From positions 1 to 34,094 of the forward strand of contig NZ_JACJTQ010000053.1 of assembly GCF_014698735.1 (NCBI RefSeq): a stretch of DNA of 34,094 nucleotides, read 5' to 3'. Each line of letters begins with the position of its first letter. Within the stretch, counting starts at the first letter, position 1. The notes below the pieces were generated by a model. It did not search any database. It was not told the origin of the DNA and saw nothing but the letters and a program-made list of their open reading frames with translations. The translations under genes were made by a program, and so were the position numbers. This DNA is from Anabaena catenula FACHB-362. GTDB lineage: Bacteria; Cyanobacteriota; Cyanobacteriia; Cyanobacteriales; Nostocaceae. Below are positions 1 to 8,726 of the stretch, piece after piece.

Positions 1-100
1 TTACAGCCAAATCCCAAGATAGTCACTCATAGCAGATGACTTAGCATGGAAGCATAAGTGAGTAATTGGTAGTAATTGTTAGTTTTTTAGCTACTGTTAA

Positions 101-634
101 TTAACCCTCAGCTTGGGATTGGAAGCATCATACTTTGCTGACCGTTACACCGCAAATCCTTTGACATTATTTCGTATTTTCAATTATCCTCCTGATTGGG
201 CTGTATTAAATAGTGAATCCACATGGGGTGTTGGTGAACACACAGACTATGGAATTTTGACGATTCTCAAACAGGATAACTCAGGTGGGTTACAAATTAA
301 ATCTAAATCACGCTGGATTGATGCACCTCCTCTTTCTGGTTCATTTATATGCAATATTGGCGATATGCTGGAACTGATGACGGGAGGTTTATATAAGTCT
401 ACACCCCATAGAGTCAAGAATATTTCTGCCAAGAATCGCCTTTCATTTCCGTTCTTTTTTGATCCTAATTTTGATGTTGAGGTGAAACTAATTAAATCGG
501 GTGCAGTGGTAAATACTGATAATGAGGAACGCTGGGATAAAGCTAGTGTTCACGATTTTCGTGGTACTTATGGCGATTATGTATTGAGTAAAGTGTCTAA
601 GGTTTTTCCACAGTTGCGAAGAGTTGTTTTGTAG
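101..634 (+). pseudogene. 2OG-Fe(II) oxygenase (isopenicillin N synthase-like), 5'-truncated
   Basis: This is the C-terminal half of a non-haem iron, 2-oxoglutarate-dependent oxygenase of the isopenicillin-N-synthase-like family. Counting from the TTG at 113, the iron ligands H43-x-D45 and H99 (in STPHR) and the 2OG-binding R109-x-S111 are all present, so the catalytic jelly-roll core is intact. Family members usually run about 300-350 residues, whereas the frame here opens only after a TAA at 98-100 and gives about 178 codons. The upstream 100 bases have stops in all three forward frames and show no recognisable N-terminal domain. I read it as a gene that has lost its 5' half. The next gene, a tautomerase, is also broken, so the whole locus seems to be decaying. 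A remote upstream exon-like fragment beyond the window edge cannot be excluded. Confidence 0.65.
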
Positions 635-658
635 GGATATTGGAAATAAGGAGGATGT

Positions 659-1022
659 ATGACCCAGGTCAAGATTTATGGAATAAAGGATTATTTGAAC
701 CCGATTAAACAGCAGCTTTCAGATGCTATTCATGCCTGTGTTATAGAGGCGTTGCAATACCCAATAGATAAACGAGCGCATCGCTTTTTTCCCTTAGATA
801 AATCTGACTTTTACTACCCATCAGGACGTAGTGATTGCTATACTAAGTAAGTCGGCGGGAAAATTTATAACCATGTAACAAAATGTAAATTCAATCAATG
901 CCTTATCAATAGGTCATTTCACGGTTTTTACAAAACTTAACATACATCGGTTTTATCGTGCCGACTTACTTATTATCGAGTTTAGTATGTTTGAAGGGCG
1001 GAGTGTGGAAGCGAAGAAAAAG
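659..1022 (+). pseudogene. Tautomerase-family gene, interrupted by a MITE and 3'-truncated
   Basis: The first 62 codons (659-844) match the start of the cyanobacterial tautomerase family, with a strong GGAGG ribosome binding site just upstream at 649-653. At 846 a 125-bp element enters and creates a stop after two codons (848-850). Beyond the element the same frame resumes at 972 with IIEFSMFEGRSVEAKK, the expected continuation. Removing 846-970 plus one TA restores an uninterrupted frame (DCYT-IIEF). Homologues run to about 130 residues, but similarity stops near 1022, next to the stop codon of the opposite-strand acetyltransferase, so the 3' end is lost too. Two independent lesions make this a pseudogene. 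It lies 24 bp after the oxygenase remnant, and the two were probably one operon. Confidence 0.8.
846..970. mobile_element. 125-bp MITE with 11-bp terminal inverted repeats and TA duplication
   Basis: The left end AGTAAGTCGGC (846-856) and right end GCCGACTTACT (960-970) are perfect inverted repeats. TA dinucleotides flank both ends (844-845 and 971-972), as expected for a TA target-site duplication of the IS630/Tc1-mariner kind. The element is too short to code for a transposase and has no internal open frame. It splits the tautomerase gene at a codon boundary that can be reconstructed exactly. Assignment to the IS630 superfamily rests on the TA duplication only. Confidence 0.8.
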
Positions 1023-1023
1023 G

Positions 1024-1608
1024 CTAACTTGGAGTTTTCATCTCATAATTAGTAAGAGAAGTTAAAATATGATCTTGCCAGCGACCTGCTATAAATAAGT
1101 AGTCACGCGAGTATCCATCAGTCAAAAAGTTTAATCGTCTCAGGAGCTTTGCACTTCTTCCATTAGTTGGTATGTAATTAGCCATAATTCGATGAAGTTT
1201 TAACTCATTGAATACATATCCAATTGCTCCTTTTAGAGCCTCAAACATATAACCATGTCCAACCGCTCGATAATCAAGATTGTAACCCAGATAACACGCC
1301 TGAAATGGTCCCCGCATAATTCTTGTAAAGTTGCACTGACCAACAACAGAACCTGATGGATCTTCTTTTGAAAAAATTACTAATTCTAAAGCTTTACCTT
1401 GTCGAAAATCGTTTTGAGATGCTGATAGTTTTTCCTTCCACAAACCCTCAGTGTAATATTTCTCACTTCTCGGAGGAGACCAAGGTGCAAAATGCTCTAC
1501 ATTATCCTGTACATAGGTTAACAAATGCGGAGCAGCATCAGCGGAAGGTAATTTCAACACCAACCGTTCTGTTTCAATTATTGGATATTTGAATATTTCA
1601 TTTTCCAT
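1024..1608 (-). CDS. RimJ/RimL-like GNAT N-acetyltransferase
   Basis: Predicted acetyl-CoA-dependent N-acetyltransferase of the RimJ/RimL type, which acetylates ribosomal-protein N-termini or, in many paralogues, unknown amines. The N-terminus has the family signature ETERLVLK (about residues 12-19). The centre has GSVVGQCNF, and the acetyl-CoA-binding stretch is the YRAVGHGYMFEAL region, followed by LHRIMANYIPTNGRSAKLLRRLNF, in which the NxxS/LLRRLNF motif is typical. I start at the ATG at 1608, 2 bp after the stop of the phosphatase gene; a longer reading from 1641 would overlap that gene by about 30 bp and adds residues not expected in the family. It is the last gene of the minus-strand run, and its stop lies almost on the truncation point of the tautomerase pseudogene. 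Substrate unknown. Confidence 0.8.
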   Translation of the reverse strand: MENEIFKYPIIETERLVLKLPSADAAPHLLTYVQDNVEHFAPWSPPRSEKYYTEGLWKEKLSASQNDFRQGKALELVIFSKEDPSGSVVGQCNFTRIMRGPFQACYLGYNLDYRAVGHGYMFEALKGAIGYVFNELKLHRIMANYIPTNGRSAKLLRRLNFLTDGYSRDYLFIAGRWQDHILTSLTNYEMKTPS

Positions 1609-1610
1609 GT

Positions 1611-2156
1611 TTAGGTATTTGATAAATACAAATGACGGCAATTATTCAATAAAAAATTGAATTCTTGTGCAACTTGAAACGGATTTTTTCCTTTAAAAAT
1701 AGCAGCAATTACAGCTTCATAAGGATTTCTCCCTGTTCTTTTCACAGCAGAAATTGCATCTTTGTTAGAAAATCCCCGTACACTAACTAACCAAGCGGCT
1801 AATATATGTCCAGTCCGTCCAATTCCACCAGCACAATGCACAACTACTTTTTCATTTTGTTTATCTGCTGTGATCAAAAAAGGCAGTATTTTCTGTGTGA
1901 GTGTTTCTAAATCAGATAAATGAAAATCTTCAATTGGTGTCCAACAGACTTGTTGATGACCAAATTCTTGCCGATATGTATCTAAAAGATGGGCATAATT
2001 AGCTAGTTGTTGATTACTAAGCAAACAGCAAACTCGCTTGATGTCTTGGGATTTCATAAACTTAATCCAATCATGCACCTGATTATCAGCATATCCAGGA
2101 CGAGAAGCACCAAAAACTATTGTTTCTTTTTCCCAAGCCGCAGCAAATTTGTACAT
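1611..2156 (-). CDS. Dual-specificity / tyrosine phosphatase-like protein
   Basis: Cysteine-based protein phosphatase fold of about 181 residues. The P-loop HCAGGIGRTG gives the C-x5-R signature with nucleophile C108 and R114. The acidic residue in TPIEDFHLSD (D77) could be the general acid. A YxxFxxxxGRNPxEA-like tail is absent, but the C-terminal KRTGRNPYEAV segment follows a helix rich in phosphatase-like residues. The ATG at 2156 is chosen over a TTG at 2162 because the TTG would overlap the stop of the upstream HEAT gene. Only 2 bp separate the two genes, so they are probably co-translated. The substrate could be a phosphoprotein, a nucleotide or an inositol-like compound; the sequence does not say. 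Confidence 0.8.
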   Translation of the reverse strand: MYKFAAAWEKETIVFGASRPGYADNQVHDWIKFMKSQDIKRVCCLLSNQQLANYAHLLDTYRQEFGHQQVCWTPIEDFHLSDLETLTQKILPFLITADKQNEKVVVHCAGGIGRTGHILAAWLVSVRGFSNKDAISAVKRTGRNPYEAVIAAIFKGKNPFQVAQEFNFLLNNCRHLYLSNT

Positions 2157-2158
2157 CT

Positions 2159-3118
2159 TCAACTAGCTAAATTATTAATCTTATTAATTGCCCTTTCCGC
2201 GTAAATACAAACATCTCTATCAGGATCATCTAGTGCTTGTTGGAGAGCATTAATAGAATCAGATTTAGCTAAATGACCAAGTGCTATAGCTGCCTCTTTT
2301 CTGACATCAGAATATTCGTCTGTTAACGCTTTAATTAAATCAGGTAATAAATTTTCATCTGGCGTTTTGTGTAATACCTGAAGGACAAACTTTCTTACTT
2401 GCCAATGCTCATCTTTTAGAGCAATTTTCAAAGCCGGAATCGCTTCTGAATTAGCATGAATTGCTAAAGATTTCGCTGCATTTCTTCGCACTTGCCAATC
2501 AGCATCAGATATGAGAGATTGAGTTAATAATTCTACAATTTCTTTATCTGCTAAATGTCCTAAAGTTAATGCTGCTGCACGACGGACGTTATCATCAGCA
2601 TCCTTCATCAAAGATAAAGCTGGTGGACATATTTGCACTTGGTTTAAATAGCGCAGAGTTGTAATAGCAGTTTCTCGCAGTTCTGGGTATTGAGATTGAA
2701 AAAAGGATAACACCGCAGGTAGAGATTGAGCATCATGAATTTTCCGCAGCAAAATTAGTACGTTAAGCTGAAGATTGATATCTTCTTGGTGCAGTGCATC
2801 TAGTAATAACAAAAGATGATCTGCGGTGACAAGTTCACCTAAAGCTGATAATGCTTCAGTGCGAACTTTTATATCTGGGGAAGCGAGAGTTTTGATTAAA
2901 GCGGGTACAGCAACAGGATTAGCTAATTCCCAAAGTGCGGATACTGCGATTTTCTGTACTGCGGTGCTTTCGTCTTCGAGTGCGATAATTAAAGCGTCAA
3001 CTGCTGCGTCTTCTCCCAGGTGCTGTAGAGATTTTACCGCAACTAGGCGATCACTCTCGTTAAGTGATCGCAACATTTCCAACCATTGATTTAACTCAGA
3101 ATCTGTATCTGTAAACAT
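2159..3118 (-). CDS. HEAT-repeat protein
   Basis: About 319 residues made almost entirely of HEAT-type helical repeats of roughly 31 residues. Recurrent patterns such as VRxxAAxALGxL, DEHWQVRKFVLQVL and YSDVRKEAAIALGHL run from about residue 25 to the C-terminus. Cyanobacterial HEAT proteins include phycobilin lyases (CpcE type), NblB-like proteins and scaffolds, but I see no feature that makes this one a lyase. The start at 3118 is chosen because an AGAGGTG ribosome binding site sits just upstream; a longer frame to 3214 would run through the ferredoxin gene. It begins 10 bp after the ferredoxin stop and is followed 2 bp later by the phosphatase gene, so ferredoxin, HEAT and phosphatase look like one transcription unit. 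Role unknown; a scaffold or partner for the ferredoxin is one possibility. Confidence 0.85.
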   Translation of the reverse strand: MFTDTDSELNQWLEMLRSLNESDRLVAVKSLQHLGEDAAVDALIIALEDESTAVQKIAVSALWELANPVAVPALIKTLASPDIKVRTEALSALGELVTADHLLLLLDALHQEDINLQLNVLILLRKIHDAQSLPAVLSFFQSQYPELRETAITTLRYLNQVQICPPALSLMKDADDNVRRAAALTLGHLADKEIVELLTQSLISDADWQVRRNAAKSLAIHANSEAIPALKIALKDEHWQVRKFVLQVLHKTPDENLLPDLIKALTDEYSDVRKEAAIALGHLAKSDSINALQQALDDPDRDVCIYAERAINKINNLAS

Positions 3119-3128
3119 TTTTGCACCT

Positions 3129-3356
3129 CTACCGCAACAAGAAAGGAATTTGTACTGTAATCGCGTTTGTTGGACATTCCTTCTCACAGGGTAAACAAAA
3201 CCAACATTCATCATATTTCATATAGGCTTTTCCCGTCTCTGGATTTTTTGCTAACACATCCAGAGGACAAACTTCAATACAAGCTACACATTTCTCTAAA
3301 CATTTAGATTCATCAACAATTACTGGGACATCAACTCTTTGTGTGATTAAAGCCAT
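3129..3356 (-). CDS. 2x[4Fe-4S] ferredoxin, AprB-like
   Basis: Small 75-residue iron-sulfur protein with eight cysteines in two cluster motifs: C19-x3-C23-x2-C26-x3-C30-P and C51-x2-C54-x2-C57-x3-C61-P. The second motif, with CW before the third position and PTNAITV after it, resembles the beta subunit of dissimilatory adenylylsulfate reductase (AprB) more than a generic bacterial ferredoxin, though it lacks the long AprB C-terminal tail. The ATG at 3356 has a GGAG about 10 bp upstream. It probably carries electrons for a partner oxidoreductase; the AprA-like flavoprotein at 8727-10442 is the obvious candidate in this window, though seven genes separate them. The HEAT-repeat gene follows directly. 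Confidence 0.88.
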   Translation of the reverse strand: MALITQRVDVPVIVDESKCLEKCVACIEVCPLDVLAKNPETGKAYMKYDECWFCLPCEKECPTNAITVQIPFLLR

Positions 3357-3385
3357 AATTTCATTACTCCATTAATTAGTAAAAT

Positions 3386-3796
3386 TTAAACAAAAAATTC
3401 CAATCCTTCCCAAGGAGATTCTTTTGCAGTTTTGATTCTAGTTTCTAAATCAGAAGCGTGAATTTCTAGTTTATGATCATTTGGATCAAGGAAATAAAGA
3501 GAATCTCCTTCACTTTTATTATCTTGCCATATTTTTGCACCTGATTCTTGAATTCGTTGACTAAGAATCGGAAAATTTTCCATAGAAACAGTCAACCCAA
3601 TATGAGTATATTCAGGAAGAGGACTTTCTCGAACCTTCTGGTCTAATATCAATGCTAACCAGATATCACCAGCAGAAAGATAAGCACCTTTTGGCCATTT
3701 TGCTAATAACCGAAAATCTAATACACTCCTATAGAAAGAAATAGATTCTTCCAGATTTCTGACAGATAAAGTAATGTGGTTAATTCCAGTAATCAT
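3386..3796 (-). CDS. FosA-like VOC-family metalloenzyme
   Basis: Vicinal-oxygen-chelate protein of 136 residues that closely follows the FosA fosfomycin glutathione transferase pattern. The metal ligands H7, H65 and E111 sit at essentially the FosA positions. The SEGDSLYFLDPNDHKLEIH block (about 95-113) matches the FosA potassium loop and third-ligand region. FosA adds glutathione to fosfomycin in the cytoplasm, and cyanobacteria make glutathione, so the chemistry is feasible. Related VOC enzymes act on other electrophiles, so actual fosfomycin resistance is inferred, not shown. Its ATG immediately follows the TAA of the upstream GNAT gene with no gap, indicating translational coupling. A downstream space of about 30 bp precedes the ferredoxin gene. 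Confidence 0.85.
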   Translation of the reverse strand: MITGINHITLSVRNLEESISFYRSVLDFRLLAKWPKGAYLSAGDIWLALILDQKVRESPLPEYTHIGLTVSMENFPILSQRIQESGAKIWQDNKSEGDSLYFLDPNDHKLEIHASDLETRIKTAKESPWEGLEFFV

Positions 3797-4237
3797 TTAT
3801 TCTTGAGATGTTAATTTTTTATAAAAAGTCACCGACTGCTTGATATTGGTATAGCCAATTTTTTCATAAAACAAGTGAGCCTCTTGACGTTTAATATTAG
3901 AACGAAGTATGACTCCTTGACAGCCAACTAAAGTAGCCCATTCTTCAATATGCTGCATTAAAAGTCTGCCAATTCCATTATTTCGATAATTTTTATCTAC
4001 AACTAAACCGAAAAGAAGTGCTTGATTAGGCATAATTATTAATTCATAAATATGTGCGTGCGCCCAACCTATTACATATTCATGTTCTATAGTCGCAACA
4101 TAGATAATATGAGAGTTGTTATTTTGAATTTTATTCAAGCGTTGCTCTATTTGTTCCTTGGTAGCAGAATATCCAAGTTGCTCACAAAGAATAGCTATTC
4201 GTTCTGCATCTTTTATTTTAGCTTGTCTAATTGTCAT
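3797..4237 (-). CDS. GNAT-family acetyltransferase
   Basis: GNAT protein of 146 residues. The N-terminal MTIRQAKIKDAERIAILCEQLGY is the usual beta1-alpha1 opening. The acetyl-CoA pyrophosphate loop is in VVDKNYRNNGIGRLLMQHIEEWA (the R/Q-x-x-G-x-G/A motif, here RNNGIG), and LFYEKIGYTN is the C-terminal motif. The overall pattern is like aminoglycoside 6'-acetyltransferase relatives, but these are not reliably separable from other small-amine acetyltransferases by eye. The stop abuts the ATG of the FosA-like gene (TAAATG), so the pair is likely co-translated. Together they look like a small modification/detoxification couple, which is inference from adjacency. Confidence 0.82.
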   Translation of the reverse strand: MTIRQAKIKDAERIAILCEQLGYSATKEQIEQRLNKIQNNNSHIIYVATIEHEYVIGWAHAHIYELIIMPNQALLFGLVVDKNYRNNGIGRLLMQHIEEWATLVGCQGVILRSNIKRQEAHLFYEKIGYTNIKQSVTFYKKLTSQE

Positions 4238-4282
4238 ATTTTCTAAAATTTGAATTTATAAAAAATTATATTCCTATATTAT

Positions 4283-5059
4283 TTAAAACTTTGCTCGCAA
4301 AAACCGATAACCTATATCAACTTCTTGTAAATTCAAAATCTCTCCATATTTTTTATCCCATTCACCATTACTTAAATCATTCATTAATTTTTGCACTCCT
4401 TGTTCAATTAAATTCTGATCAGAAAAAGCAAAAGCTGATATTCCTGCCCGAACTTCAGGTTTTAAATAAATCTCAGGTCTTCTCCAACCCGCTGCTGCAA
4501 ATAAATCAGATAAATCATGAGGTAACATGAGAGGAAAAGCTTCAACATTTCTTTGAGTATTTACTTGAATTAAATTGGCAATTTCGTTAAGTGGCAAAAA
4601 CTTTAATGCCTCTTCCCACCAGGCAGGAAAGTAATCATAAAGCCATATTTTTTGAGCTAATCTGATATCAAAAGTCAATAAAATAATTGCTCCATCTTTA
4701 ACTATTCGGTGCATCTCTCGCAAGGATTTTGCTAAATCAGAGAAATGATGAATAGTGAGAATACTTATAACAGCATCAACAGATTTATCTGGTAAGGGTA
4801 AAGCTTCTGCATATCCAGTAAACCATTTGATTTGTGGATGTTGTATTGCTTGAGTTCGCATTACTGATGAAGGTTCTACTGCATAAACAGAAAATCCTTG
4901 ATTAGCAATTAATTGACTGTAACCACCAGTACCTGCACCAATATCAGCGATAATGCTACCTTGGGGTAAATTTAACAAATCAATTAATGTCTTTGCAATA
5001 CGAGAATCAGGAATACGAGATGTTGAATACTTTTTACCAATGGAATCGTAAATAGGCAT
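4283..5059 (-). CDS. Class I SAM-dependent methyltransferase
   Basis: 258-residue methyltransferase with a Rossmann-type SAM site. Motif I is ADIGAGTGGYS (about residues 38-48). The acidic loop ends in VYAVEPS, motif II/III lies around DAVISILTIHHF (UbiE/Coq5-like Methyltransf_11 pattern), and post III is the LREMHRIVKDGAIILLTF segment. The substrate cannot be told from the sequence. Transcribed in the same direction as metX, it begins 26 bp after the metX stop, so it may belong to the metX-metY unit. A role in methyl-group or sulfur metabolism is only suggested by this position. Confidence 0.82.
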   Translation of the reverse strand: MPIYDSIGKKYSTSRIPDSRIAKTLIDLLNLPQGSIIADIGAGTGGYSQLIANQGFSVYAVEPSSVMRTQAIQHPQIKWFTGYAEALPLPDKSVDAVISILTIHHFSDLAKSLREMHRIVKDGAIILLTFDIRLAQKIWLYDYFPAWWEEALKFLPLNEIANLIQVNTQRNVEAFPLMLPHDLSDLFAAAGWRRPEIYLKPEVRAGISAFAFSDQNLIEQGVQKLMNDLSNGEWDKKYGEILNLQEVDIGYRFLRAKF

Positions 5060-5085
5060 TTTTCTAATGATTTAAAAATCTATAA

Positions 5086-6141
5086 TTAAATATCTTGTTC
5101 TTTACTAAAATAAACTACTATTTCATTCAATTCTTCCATATCTATTAAAAACGCATCATGTCCGTGACTTGACTGGAGCAATCCCAATTGAGCGTTAGGA
5201 ATTAAATCTACTAATTCTTGTTGTTCCACTGGAGGATAAAGAACATCAGAATCAATAGAAATAACTAAAGTTGGTTGTTTGATACTTTGCAAAACAGATT
5301 GATAATCTTTTCTATTCCAACTAACATCATGACTATCCATTGCATGGGTTAATGTAATATAAGTATTAGCATCAAAACGTTCTATTAATTTTTGACCTTG
5401 ATATTGTAAATAACTGGCTATGGCAAACTGATTAGATTCATCCTGCTGCCTTCCAAAGCGATTTGTAAAACTCTCCCAATAACGATAGGTAATCATTGCC
5501 ATCATCCGCGCTACAGCTAATCCTTGGACTGGTGGTGCATCACTTGTATAGTTCCCACCTTGCCAATTTGGATCTGTATAAATTGCCTGTCTTTGGGCTT
5601 CACTTAAGCCAATAGACCATGCTGAATGTCTTCCAGGTGATGCCATTGGTGCGATCGCTTTCACCTTTTCTGGATATAATAACGCCCATTCTAATACTTG
5701 CATCCCACCCAGCGAACCACCAATTACCAATCGCAGAGATTTAACTTCCAAGTATTCTAATAGTGCAGCTTGGAGGTGAACCATATCCCGAATTGTAATT
5801 CTGGGAAAAGATACACCATAAACTTTTCCTGTATTTGGGTTAATAGAAGTTGCTCCAGTTGTACCGTAACAACTTCCTAAAATGTTGCTGCACACAATAA
5901 AATCCTGGTCAGAATCAAAGGTTTTCCCTACACCAAACAAGGCTGCCCACCAATCATCAGCATCAGCAGAACCAGTGAGAGCATGACAAATTAAGACTCC
6001 ATTATCGCAGTTTGCGTTTAATTTTCCCCAACTACGGTAAGCAACCTGAACACCAATTAATATTTCACCAGATTCTAATTGAAATGGTACTGACAATTGG
6101 TAAAACTGGGTTTTTGGCGAAATGAAGTCTAAGTATTTCAT
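5086..6141 (-). CDS. metX: Homoserine O-acetyltransferase
   Basis: MetX transfers an acetyl group from acetyl-CoA to homoserine, giving O-acetylhomoserine for direct sulfhydrylation to homocysteine in the cytoplasm. The alpha/beta-hydrolase catalytic triad is visible: nucleophile S143 in GGSLGGMQ, D299 in SIDSDVLYPP and H328 in HGHDAFL. Other family blocks include HALTGSADADDWW (about 53-65), NILGSCYGTTG (86-96) and PRITIRDMV. Length, 351 residues, is normal. Some MetX-like enzymes prefer succinyl-CoA, which the sequence alone does not settle. MetY lies directly upstream in the same direction, separated by 63 bp of short tandem repeats, so the two make the acetylation-sulfhydrylation branch of methionine synthesis. 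Confidence 0.92.
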   Translation of the reverse strand: MKYLDFISPKTQFYQLSVPFQLESGEILIGVQVAYRSWGKLNANCDNGVLICHALTGSADADDWWAALFGVGKTFDSDQDFIVCSNILGSCYGTTGATSINPNTGKVYGVSFPRITIRDMVHLQAALLEYLEVKSLRLVIGGSLGGMQVLEWALLYPEKVKAIAPMASPGRHSAWSIGLSEAQRQAIYTDPNWQGGNYTSDAPPVQGLAVARMMAMITYRYWESFTNRFGRQQDESNQFAIASYLQYQGQKLIERFDANTYITLTHAMDSHDVSWNRKDYQSVLQSIKQPTLVISIDSDVLYPPVEQQELVDLIPNAQLGLLQSSHGHDAFLIDMEELNEIVVYFSKEQDI

Positions 6142-6149
6142 AAAAAAGG

Positions 6150-7521
<1,372 letters not shown>

Positions 7522-7614
7522 TTAGGTAGGTTGATAAGCAGTATAAATTTAGACGTAAAGACGTTACATGGGTAGGGATTCTCGGCTCTACAAAGATTTT
7601 GGGCGTTGCTGAAT

Positions 7615-7685
7615 TGAGGTATGAAACTCAAACATTCTATTTCTCAAACTCTTACTCTCCGCGCCTCTGCGCCTCTGCGTGAAAA
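7615..7685. repeat. Interspersed cyanobacterial repeat with CTCTGCGCCTCTGCGTG motif
   Basis: The gap between metY and the dienelactone-hydrolase gene carries the GC-rich tandem motif around 7657-7681, of a kind common between genes of Nostocales. A related copy in inverse orientation (GCAGAGGCGCAGAGGGCGCAG) lies at about 10483-10503. No promoter or riboswitch could be recognised in this gap. Confidence 0.6.
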
Positions 7686-7722
7686 AAAATCATACTTTCA
7701 TTCACCAACGCCAGATTTTTAC

Positions 7723-8556
7723 TCACACTCCATACTGTTTAAACCATTTTTGAAGACGTTGCCAGCCATCTTTGGCTTCTTTTTCGCGGTAGGAAGGGCG
7801 ATAATCGGCAAAAAAGGCGTGAGGTGCATCGGGATAAACAATAATCTCCGATTTACTGCTACTGGATTTGAGTTTTTCTCGTATTTGTTCTACTGTGTCC
7901 ACGGGAATACCTGTATCTTGACCTCCATAGAGTCCCAGCACGGGGACTTTGAGTTCAGAAGCAATATCAATAGGATGTTTGGGCTGTAGCTTGGTAACAT
8001 TGCCTACTACTCTACCGTACCAAGCTACACCTGCTTTGACATTAGGATTATGTGCTGAATATAACCAAGTTATTCGACCACCCCAGCAAAAACCCGTAAT
8101 TGCTAATTTATCAGCGTTACCCTTGGCTGATTTCCCAGCCCAAGTAACAATATCATCTAAATCTGATAACACTTGAGCATCGGGAACTTTGGCAACAATT
8201 GGGCGAATTTCGTCAATATTACTTAATTTTGAAACATCACCTTGACGGATGAACAGTTCGGGAGCGATCGCTAAATAGCCTAATTTAGCAAAGCGTCGCA
8301 CAACATCCTGTATGTGTTCATGAACGCCAAATATTTCCTGAATTACCAAGACAATGGGAAAATTTCCACCCTTGTCAGGCTGCGCTCTGTAAGCGGGAAT
8401 TTCCCCATCCTTGACGGGAATTTTCACCGCTCCGGCAATTAATCCTTTAGTATCTGTGGTAATCACTTTAGCGGAAACAGGTTGTACTGCTAAAGCAAAA
8501 CCAGTTGTTAAGGCAGCAGTAGCGATAAATTCACGGCGTGTTATTTCTTTGATCAT
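7723..8556 (-). CDS. Dienelactone-hydrolase family protein with Tat signal
   Basis: Alpha/beta hydrolase of 277 residues in the dienelactone hydrolase family. The catalytic triad is C157 (GFCWGGR), D214 (GGQDTGIP) and H246 (DAPHAFF). The N-terminus is a classic twin-arginine signal, [15 protein letters not shown] followed by a hydrophobic stretch ending AVQPVSA (residues 6-29), so export in folded form through Tat to the periplasm or thylakoid lumen is predicted. A tatC gene lies in this window at 14530. The natural substrate of these secreted homologues is not known; carboxymethylenebutenolidase activity is inferred only from the family. It lies in the same direction as the metYX genes but is separated from metY by about 210 bp of repeat-bearing DNA, so it may have its own promoter. 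Confidence 0.87.
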   Translation of the reverse strand: MIKEITRREFIATAALTTGFALAVQPVSAKVITTDTKGLIAGAVKIPVKDGEIPAYRAQPDKGGNFPIVLVIQEIFGVHEHIQDVVRRFAKLGYLAIAPELFIRQGDVSKLSNIDEIRPIVAKVPDAQVLSDLDDIVTWAGKSAKGNADKLAITGFCWGGRITWLYSAHNPNVKAGVAWYGRVVGNVTKLQPKHPIDIASELKVPVLGLYGGQDTGIPVDTVEQIREKLKSSSSKSEIIVYPDAPHAFFADYRPSYREKEAKDGWQRLQKWFKQYGV

Positions 8557-8653
8557 TTTTAAATTACCTTGATTTATTTAGTGATATCAAACTTCTGAAA
8601 AAATGAACCTATGCAAGTTGAGTTGATGTATGTTAACCAACATTATCAATACT

Positions 8654-8688
8654 TTTGTTGGGTTGCGCTGTCGCTTAACCCAACCTAC
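8654..8688. repeat. 35-bp palindromic repeat (GTTGGGTT...AACCCAAC), copy 1
   Basis: An imperfect hairpin with GTTGGGTT and AACCCAAC arms around a 12-base GC-rich loop. A second copy at 33855-33889 differs at a single base (loop position G/A). It is an interspersed repeat in the gap downstream of the flavoprotein-dienelactone hydrolase boundary. Function unknown. Confidence 0.85.
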
Positions 8689-8726
8689 TTTTTCTCGACT
8701 AAACCATATTAACTTAATCATTCCAT

